Shown piece after piece: positions 1-9,300 of a stretch of DNA of 32,500 nt. Both the position numbers and the translations under genes were made by a program. Position 1 is the first letter of the stretch. Each line of letters starts with the position of its first letter. The DNA comes from Mesostigma viride (Eukaryota > Streptophyta > Mesostigmatophyceae > Mesostigmatales > Mesostigmataceae), in the NCBI GenBank assembly GCA_009746045.1, contig RPFO01000059.1:1599328-1631827 (forward strand), read 5' to 3'. Under the pieces are notes generated by a model. The model ran no database searches, was not told the origin of the DNA, and worked only from the letters and a program-made list of their open reading frames with translations.

Positions 1-206
1 CCTTTCCTTTCTCGCTCTCCCTTCCTTTCCCCGCCGCGCGTGATTCCCGGTCCCCCCTCGCCGATGTCCCCTTCCCACTTCCCTCCCCTGTACCCAGTTT
101 CCTTTCCCCCTACCTCGTTTCCCCCTCTCCCCTTACTCCGGTGCTCTTACCCCATCCGCTCCCTGTCCCCCCTCTCCTCTCTCCCCCCCCCCGTTGCGGG
201 TGCCAG
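1..206 (+). other. 3' end of an upstream intron, pyrimidine-rich
   Basis: Almost the whole stretch is C/T on the + strand, ending in a run of C and the acceptor ...TGCCAG at 201-206. It behaves as an unusually long polypyrimidine tract ahead of E1. No coding sequence recognised. Confidence 0.7.
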
Positions 207-365
207 ATCCTGTACCTAGCGGGCGCGGGCGTGCTCATCAACATGGCCCTGAACGCGATCCTCATCAAGTTCATTCTGCCCTACGACTGGGGGTGGAACA
301 TCTCCCTCATGTTCGGCAGCCTGCTCAGCGCGACAGACCCCGTTGCAGTGGTGGCGCTGCTCAAG
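207..365 (+). CDS. SOS1: SOS1 exon E1: membrane helices with TDP motif
   Basis: Phase 0 to phase 0, 53 codons. It begins ILYLAGAGVLI and ends SATDPVAVVALLK, matching the SOS1 segment that ends in the same TDPVAVVALLK. The Asp of TDP is at 336-338. Two hydrophobic helices are separated by a short polar loop (PYDWGW). The donor is AAG|GTGGGC. Intron 1 (366-1297) starts directly with a G-rich minisatellite and has degenerate C-rich repeats plus a 23-base C run before the E2 acceptor. Confidence 0.92.
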
Positions 366-3300
366 GTGGGCGTGGCAGTAGACAGGATCTGGGTTTGGGC
401 GTGACGGTAGACAGAGTCAGGGGGGTGGGCGTGATGGTAGGCAGAATCAGGGGTTGGGCGGGATGGTAGACAGAGTCAGGGGGGTGGGCGTGATGGTAGG
501 CAGAATCAGGGGTTGGGCGGGATGGTAGACAGAGTCAGGGGGGGGGCGTGATGGTAGGCAGAATCAGGGGGTGGGCGTGATGGTAGACAGAATCAGGGGC
601 TATGCGTGATGGTAGACAGAATCAGGGGGTGGGCGTGATGGTAGACAGAATCAGGGGGTGGGCGTGATGGTAGGCAGAATCAGGGGTTGGGCGTGATGGT
701 AGACAGAACCAGGGGTTGGGCGTGACGGTAGACAGAGTCAGGGGGTGGGTGTGATGGTAGGCAGAATTGGGGGGTGTTTGTGGCGGTAGACAGGATCAGG
801 GGGTGGGTGTGATGGTAGGCAGAATTGGGGGGTGTTTGTGGCGGTAGACAGGATCAGGGGGTGAGCCATCAATTCATAACCCCAGGACGACATCTGGACA
901 GTGGTCATGACGCCTGAAGACATCTCGGCCGGTGCTGCCTTGCAGATTGAGCCACGGCGCTATTTATGTATGGCAATATGGGCTGCTGCGCTATTTTCGG
1001 CATTCTATGGGAACGCAGACCCAGGTGCATGAAACCCCCAGTTGTGGTCACAAAATCCACACACCTCTGCCTTGTGCTATGGCTCCACTTTGCCGTCGTA
1101 TACCCCCCACTCATGCCTACTTAGCTCTTACTGCCCAACTCACGTCCCCCCCTGTCTTGTGCAACAGTTCCCCCCCCCCCCCCCCCCCCCCCTGTGAATT
1201 GTGCGACGCTCCCCTCCCCTGCCCTGTTTGGTGCTCCCACCTGCCTTGCGCTATCCTCCAACTTGCCTTGTGCGGTGCCGCACCACCCCACTACCAGGAG
1301 CTGGGTGCGTCCAAGGTGCTGGGCCATATTGTGGATGGGGAGGCGCTGGGCAACGATGGCACCTCCATCGTTGTCTTCAACCTCTTCTTCAACATGGCGC
1401 TTGGCACCAGCTACAGCGCAGGGGAGATCGTGGCCTACTTCTTCCGGGTAAGCTTAGGGCGAGGGGGGTGCGGCATTTTTTCTTCCGGGTTGGTTGAAAG
1501 GGAGGGGGCGGGGGCGTGCTTCTTCCGGGTAGGTTAAAAGGGAGGGGCGGGGGCGTGCTTCTTCCGGGTAGGTTGAAAGGGAGGGGCGGGGGCGTGCTTC
1601 TTCCGCGTAGGTTGAAAGGGAGGGGGAGGGGGCGTGCTTCTTCCGGGTAGGTTGAAAGGGAGGGGGCGGGGGCGTGCTTCTTCCGGGTAGGTTGAAAGGG
1701 AGGGGGCGGGGGCGTGCTTCTTCCGGGTAGGTTGAAAGGGAGGGGGCGGGGGCGTGCTTCTTCCGGGTAGGCGTGGGGGGGGGAGGGGTTGGTTGTCGCG
1801 TACGTCTTCTGGGTAGGTGCAAGGGGAGGGATAGTTCTCACCGGTACGTTGACGGGGAGGGGTGCGTGCCCTTCTTGTTCCGGGTAGGTGTAGGGGTCCG
1901 CATGGCCTAGGGGGGCAGTTATCAGCTCGCACGAACAGGGATGGTGGTTTTGGCAGGCAGGGCCAGGGGAAAGCCATGGATGCCAGTTTCAGCATGGCTG
2001 GAGGATGGGCTTGCCAATGCTCGCTTGTCGATGCTAGAACAACTTCCCCCCTGTTGGGGTTTGCGTGTCTTACATAGGCACTCGGATGCATGATCGTATC
2101 CAGCCCATGCCCATGAGCAATTTGGCCTGGCTTTTATTGAAATGGTGGCAAAAGGTGGCCGGAAGGAGCCAACATTTTGGGGCCAGGTTTGTTGTGGACG
2201 TTGATTGGCTGGCTGGGAATCCCTGGCAATTGCGCAACTTTGGTAAATGTTGTACAACTGTTCATACATGTTGGCATGTGCTTGACTCGCTGTCAATCGC
2301 CCTGTCAATGGCAAGCACTGACGAAGAAGAGTCTGACAAGGAAGCGTTTTGCCTGCCTGCTGTGGAATCATGCTTGTCTCTTTCGGCGCGGGGTGCCCCA
2401 GGTGTGCCTGGGCGGCCCTGCCCTCGGCATCCTGTTTGCGATCGTCGCGGTGCTCTGGCTGGCATTCATCTACCACGACGCAATGGTCGAGATCACCATC
2501 ACCTTTGTTGCCTGCTACATGGTGTTCTTCGTGGCCGAGAACGAGGCCAAGATGTCGGGCGTGCTGGCTGTCATGGCGCTGGGCATGTGAGTGGGCGCTG
2601 GGCATGTGAGTAGGCACTGGGCATGTGAGTGGGCGCTGGGCATGTGAGTAGGCACTGGGCATGTGAGTGGGCACTGGGCATGTGAGTGGGCGCTGTGCAT
2701 GTGAGTGGGCGCTGGGCATGTGAGTAGGCACTGTGCATGTGAGTAGGCGCTGGGCATGTGAGTAGGCACTGTGCATGTGAGTAGGCGCTGGGCATGTGAG
2801 TGGGCGCTGGGCATGTGAGTGGTTGGTTGGTGGCCGTGATGCGAGAGGTGGTGTGGTGGCCAAGATGGCACTGGGCATGCTCGTAATAACTGGGCATGTG
2901 AGCGGTCGTGGGCATGTGAGTGGTCGCTGGGCATGTGAGTGGTTGGTGGCTGTCATGGCGCTGAGTGTGTGATGCCATGTAAGCAGGTTTCTCCGTTTTA
3001 GCTTACCAGCTGTTACCAGGCACCTGCGTGCGGCTTGGCAGAGTCAACGCTGCATGGCTCATTTCACTTCACACGAAGTACGGAACACCCGGCGGTTTCT
3101 GGTCCATCTTACTGGATGATGGTGCACTGCGCGGAGATCTCGTGTCATCTCAGGGTGTGAGGATTGATCTGGTGGGATGGGGTGGGGTTGTCAGCAACTG
3201 GGCTAGAACTGGCCGTAATGGGGCTGTCAACTGTTACAGCTGTCGAAACTGTGTCCATTGTTTTAGGTCCCATGGCCCTAAATTTCTGTTGCCAAAGCCC

Positions 3301-6300
3301 TGTTGCTGCCGGCATTATGCCGGCGTTGTTCACAGTGCGATTCATTTCTCATATACCATCCACTCTGGTTGTTGTTAGACCGTTTATTACTGTTGTTGAT
3401 ACCGTCCGCTCTGGTTATTGTTAGACCATAATAATGATTATTCTTACTAATGCTGATGCCATCCACTCTGGTTATGGTTGTCATACCAGTACCGATGCCA
3501 GCCCTTTTCTTTCCAGTCAAATAGGGAAGGTCGGCTACCTTTTATGATTGGACTCACGTTTACCAAGGCCAGTGGTTTTTATGGTGGCCTGGCTGCGCAT
3601 GCATGAGGCTTGTGGCATGGTGTCGAAGGTTCAAGCTTGCGGGCCACCCAGCTCCTCCATCTTTGGTCCACCCCCCCGTGGCTGCTTGTGCTAACGGATG
3701 TTGTTGCCTGGCCCCCGCACCCACTGGCAGCCCCCTATTCTCACCCCCCTACTCTGACCCCCCCAATGCTCAACCCCCTGCTCTCGCGCTACTGCCAGCA
3801 CGATGGGCTTTCTCGCCAGGACAGCGTTTGTGGGTGAAGTCGAGCACGTGCTGCACGCGGTGTGGTATGTGGCCGCTGGATGAACCTTGTCCAGATTCGT
3901 GGGATTTGAGCTCAGGGCTTGGTTGGCGCTCAAGTGATCTGCCCCGGCGATCGACCTTGTCCACTGCCACGCGCACCTCCACTGTGCATTCTGAGGTTCA
4001 GTGGCCAGTGGCGTGGGGATGTCGCACAGAAGAAGATGATCCACAATGTGTTGGGATGTCTGACGACGTGACATTGGCGGGGGCTCTTTGCCCAGCACAG
4101 CTAACCGGGCACCCTGTGAGGAAGTGCGGCCAGCCCACCAAGGCATTGTCGAATTTGTTGACCACTGCAGCAGAGTCTTGTGCCCGCTGTTGTTCCCAAC
4201 TAAGCTTCCGCCGCAAGTCATGATGGTGATTCTAGGTCGTGGGGTTGCGGGTGGCAATCGCGATTTTGAAGGCATTAGGGATGATACATGACAGCTGTAA
4301 TGGAGGCCTGTGATTCGTGCTATCATCACCATGCATGTTATGGCGCGGCGATAAACTTATCAGTTGTGGCAAGAGCCTTATGTCTTTTGGCTAGGAGGGT
4401 TGATTTGCGTGCCATGCTTTCTGGCATTGAAGGATATAACCAGGCAGGGTCCGGTGAGGGTCTAGTGGATCCCCCGTACCCGTGAGGGTCTGGTGGATGC
4501 CCCCGATCCTGGAGGGTCAAGTGGATTCTCTGACCATGTAAAGGCTTTGATTTGCTCGCTGTTTTCATTTCCGCAGGGTGGTGTCGTACGGCGTGCGTTG
4601 CAGTATAGGACTGACAGCCCCTCCGATGGCTGGCACGTTTCCTTGTGTGGCTGCGCCCCCCTGCAGGGACACGGTGGAGTACATGGCCAACACGCTCATC
4701 TTTGTGCTGGCGTAAGTAACCTTGTGTGAGCTGTATAACTTCTACGTGGCGCTTGCCCCTCTGTTCAGTGCAGCATTTTGTGGTGGGGTAGGCAACCCGG
4801 TAACACATGCGGCTTGTTGGTGTGCTCATTTGGAAGCCGTATGGTTTGTTAGGGCCTGGCTTTCTTGCTGCATTATCGCCATTCTTATAGTAGTGGCCAC
4901 TAGCCATGGAGCGGCCTTTCCCCCATGGCTATGTCCACCTCCGTGCCTTCATGGTCTCATTGCGCGGCCTGCCGGGTACCTAGTTTCCCACACCTGCTGT
5001 CATGGCCAGCTTGCTGCGGGCAAACAAAGCATGTCGCGGCATTCGTCAGACTAACCCCCTTCCGCCTGTGCGTACCTTCCATTCCCCCCTCTCCGCGTGC
5101 TGTCGCATGTTCCTTGTCGGCGTCCCCTTGGGTGTGCTCCCTCGCTCTCTGGCGGCCTGGTTGTTGTGCAGCGGCATCATCATGGGGAGCACGTTTGTGG
5201 AGCACACGGGCCAGCTGGAAGGTTGGTGCGCATGAGATGCAGGGGGGCACCTAGCAATGCTGCCCTGTATGCACACACACGCACGCACACACACACGCAC
5301 GCATACACGCATACACACAGGCATACACACGCATTTTGTGAGTTAACGCTCGTACTATCTTGTGCTACATAGTGCATTAGGGTCAGGGTACTCGCCGCTA
5401 GATTTTGGAAAATTTTTGAATATATATATATTTCTTGCACTTGTCACCCCCCTCCCCCTTGTTGGGGAGGTTTTCCTACAAAGGGGGATGGCGGTGAGCC
5501 GACTCGTTTTTATTTGCTCAAAAACTCGTGAAGCAGTGAATGCCTAGGCAGTAACGGCGTTAAAAGAACAACATACTAATGGCCGACACAGTAGATGTCC
5601 CAGAGGCAGTGGCATCGTCGGCCCCACCGGCGGTAGCGGCGGTGCAACCGCCGGAAGCGGAGTGGTTGAAGCGAATGCGTGTGGTCCCCATGGATGGCTC
5701 ATTAAAGGGCATCGCCATCAGGGTGTGGGCCCTGTTGGAGGGCGGCCCACGATTGGCGGAGCGAATTCTTGCGCTGACAGATGGACGCCGCATTGACAAC
5801 CTCGACAAGTACTTGAGGCGTCGTGGCTACTTCGTCGAGCCCCTGCCCACCAAGACGATGCAGGCTGCCATTGCTGCCATGCCGCAGGATGCCCGAATGG
5901 ACCCCGGCGAGGAGGAATGCTACAAGGAGGAGCCCCGGCAAGAAGTCCGGGAGGAGTCAGGGAACAATCGCCGCGTGAGCTCCGGAGTGGGCCCACACGT
6001 CGACCAGTTTTTGGCGGGTAGGGGAGCTGGGCGATCTGGCAACAGGCCGGGCCGCCAGCAGTCTCAGACAGCGCGTTCGAACCAGCGCGGCCGACAACAG
6101 CCAGAGGACGATGGAAATACCGTGGCTTTGGCAATTGGCCGTTTGGTTATGAGCAGCCTGCTTACCAACGAACAGGCCATAGCTGCACAAGGGGGTCGAC
6201 AGACTCACACGCCTGGCATGGAGCTGCCCTCCCACGCCACCTCTGTGAACATGGAGTGCAGAGCGCGGCAGCCCCTGCTGCCGAGCGTTCTGCGGTCAGC

Positions 6301-9300
6301 GGAGGCAATGGCGGGTGGAAGCATCAGGGGCTGGCTGCTGGCCACCAAGCCGACCTGGACTGGCCAGGGGGCCGAGGTTCGGAAGCTCATTGCCCACCAG
6401 CTCGCCTTCACGCTGGACATGCTGATCACGGAGTTAGGCTGGCTGCCACGGGACCAAGGGGACGACGCTGTCAAGCACATGGCGGCCCCCGAGTACATGG
6501 TGAAAATGCTGACGTCGATCGCAATGGCCGACACCGTGCAAGGGTTCAAGGGGGCAGCATTTGCGATGCTCCCACTGCAGGAGGATGCGAATCTGCTGTG
6601 GCATCCGGCTGAACAGGGCGCCATGAAAGCAGCCGAGCTCGCCAACCGCCTCAAAAAGGGCAAGGGGCCCAAGAATCTGGCAAATCAGCACGGCGAATCT
6701 GGCCCCACCCCCTCTGCTGGGGATCTTTTTTGAATGGTTCGTCTGAGCATGCTGGTGTGGGACGTTGCACGACTGGGCGCACTCTGATGGGAACGTCAGG
6801 ACTTGGTCGGGATTCGTTGGTGGAATCTGGAACCCCCCCAGCCTGTGGCTCCACTTGGCGTGCCGGTGAGGCCTTCTTGGCCTCTGGGCGCTAGGGCGCA
6901 TCTGGACCAAATCTCGAAGGACAACATGCCTTGCTTCCGGTGCCTTTGCCAGTTGACTTGCACAAGCGACGGTGGTGAGCTCTGGGGTCTGCCCGGCGTC
7001 GTGAGCGGGCGGCCACGACCCTCCACGGTTGGGATGCCGGCGCGGGCCCTAAACTGGTGCGGCGGCGGCGGCCGACACCCGCTCTAACTGCCGGCCCGGG
7101 CGACAGGGCCGGTCCAGGAGGCGGCTCTACAGGAGATCCTAAAAACTTGCCGGGCCTCTTGCCGCCAGGAGCCTGCTGTAGCGGCAGCTGGCCCGGCCCC
7201 AGTCAGGGATGACTACAATACAAGTGGACCTTTCACAACAATTCAGGCGGACAAGGGTGCTTTCCCCGTGCCGCGGGAGGGGGCACCGTGGACGTGCTGG
7301 GGTTGCTGCCTCCATCGGTCGGCCGTGTATGCCAGCAAGGAGACGCTGGTGCGATCGCTGACACCCGGCGAGCGGCGGGTTTGGTTCCGGGCCACCCGCG
7401 GGTGCGCCCCTGCGGCGTACATCAAGCAGGTGCTACGGGCCTTGGAGGCTGGGGTGGGGGGGGGCTTTTACGAGCAACCGCCCCCAGCAGTAAACGGGGT
7501 GGCCGGGCGCAAGAAGCCGGACGGCTCCATGCGGCTCATCGTGGACAACCGGCCCGGCTACTGGCTGCTCGTCGACCCCCCCCCAGCCCTCCTCCCCCAC
7601 CTTGGGGTGATAGCCGAGCGGTGGGTGCGGGTTGGGTGTCCGGTCTTCGGGGGCACCTCCGACCTCGAGGGCTACTACAACTGCCCGCGGCTACCCGACT
7701 GGCTGCGCAAGTATTGCGCTTGGCCAGCCGTGGCCTCCCAGGATGTCGAGCTGCCAGGGCCCGCACGGCGGGTGTGGCCGTGGATGCGCTGCTGGTCGAT
7801 GGGCAACAAGCACGCCGTGGTGATCACCCAGATGATCCACATGGCAGTGCTGTACCGGTCCGGGGCGCTGGACCCCCGTCAGGGCGTCAGCATCAACATG
7901 GCCCAGCTGCTGCTGGTGGTGGACCAGGGGCCCCTGGGCCAGACAGTGCGCCTCTAGTGGGAGGGCCTGGCCAACCCCTTGGCCCCCGCCGCCATCTTCC
8001 ACCCGCCCCACGACAAGGAGGTCCTCCATGCCATTACAATCGACGACCCGCACGTCTCTCAGTGTGCGACGCCGGCCAGTGTCAACCTGCAGCTGGCGCG
8101 GGCTGCGGCGGTTTACGCGGCGGCAGGGCTGCCGCAGAAGAAGAGCAAGGTGGTGCCGGCTAGCCTCGACCAGCGGGACGTGCTGGCCCTTGGCATGTGC
8201 ACCGGCGCGACGGGAGCATTGTCCCGACCCCGGAGCGCCTAGTTGGGGTCGTTGCCGACACCCAGGCCATCTTGCTGCGCAGGTTCACCTACCAACGGGA
8301 GCTCGAGTCCCTGGTCGGCAAGTGGGTGTGGATCCAGCTGCTCTGCCGGCCGCTGCTCTCCCTTTGGAGGGAGACCTACCGCCTGCTGCAAGCCAGGCGG
8401 GCAGCCCTGTGGGACTGGTATGCGGCGCGCCGCCGGTTGCGGCTGTGGCAAAGCGTGCGTGAGGAATTCACGGCGGCCGTCGCCACAGCGCCCTTTTTGT
8501 GAGCCCCGCGGGCGCCCCCCCTCTCGGGGTTGGTGGTGGTGATGGACGCCAGTACAGAGGGGGCTGGGATCGTCTATGCCGACCTACCCGCTGCGCAGGT
8601 GCAGTCCTTGGCCCTGAGCCGGGAGGCGCGCAGGTGGGCCACGGTGGCGCGGGGGACCCCGGACACGCCCTGGACCGTGGAGCGACTTGCATAGGTGGAC
8701 TACCAGGTGGTTGCCGGTGCGCCGTGGCGGACGGCGGTGTCCTACCGCTGGGGCAACCCGCGGGAGCACATTAACGTCAAGGAGGCACGTGTGGCTGCAC
8801 AGGGTCTGGAGTGGTCGTGCCGCTCCCTCGCTGTCCGCGGGGCGCGTGTGGTGCGCATGGTGGACTCCAGCGCGGTCCTCGGCTGCTGGTCTGTGGCCGG
8901 TCCTCTTCCTACCGGCTCAACCAAATGGCCTGGCGCGTGCGGCCCTGTCCATGGCGGTGGACACCCGGTGCCACTGGGTGTGGGTCCGTACCTCGAGCAA
9001 CCCCGCGGATGGGCCCAGCCGGGCGCGCGCTGCCCCGGTGGCGGGTGGCTGGCGGCGGGACCTGACCAACTATGGCGATGTGGAGGCCAACCCGGGGCCG
9101 CTGCCGCCCAGCGCCCGACACCGGCTTTTGGAGGGCACGGTCAACCCCTGATCCACCCTGCCCCGCTACCACCGAGCCGTGACGGTCTTCTTGTATTGGC
9201 TACCGCCCGGGGAGCACGACCCCACCGAGGCCGAGGCACTGTTCTGTGAGTGGATCTCAGCGGTGTACGAGAGTGGTGGGGGCCGGGGGCGGAATCTTTG

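Noticed and set aside
366-864. CRISPR-like regular repeats
   Set aside because: Units are directly tandem without unique spacers and lie in a eukaryotic intron.
1389-2956. Pro-rich and THMPSAHSHAQ-like minus-strand ORFs over introns 2-3
   Set aside because: Reverse-strand readings of the donor-copy minisatellites and E3.
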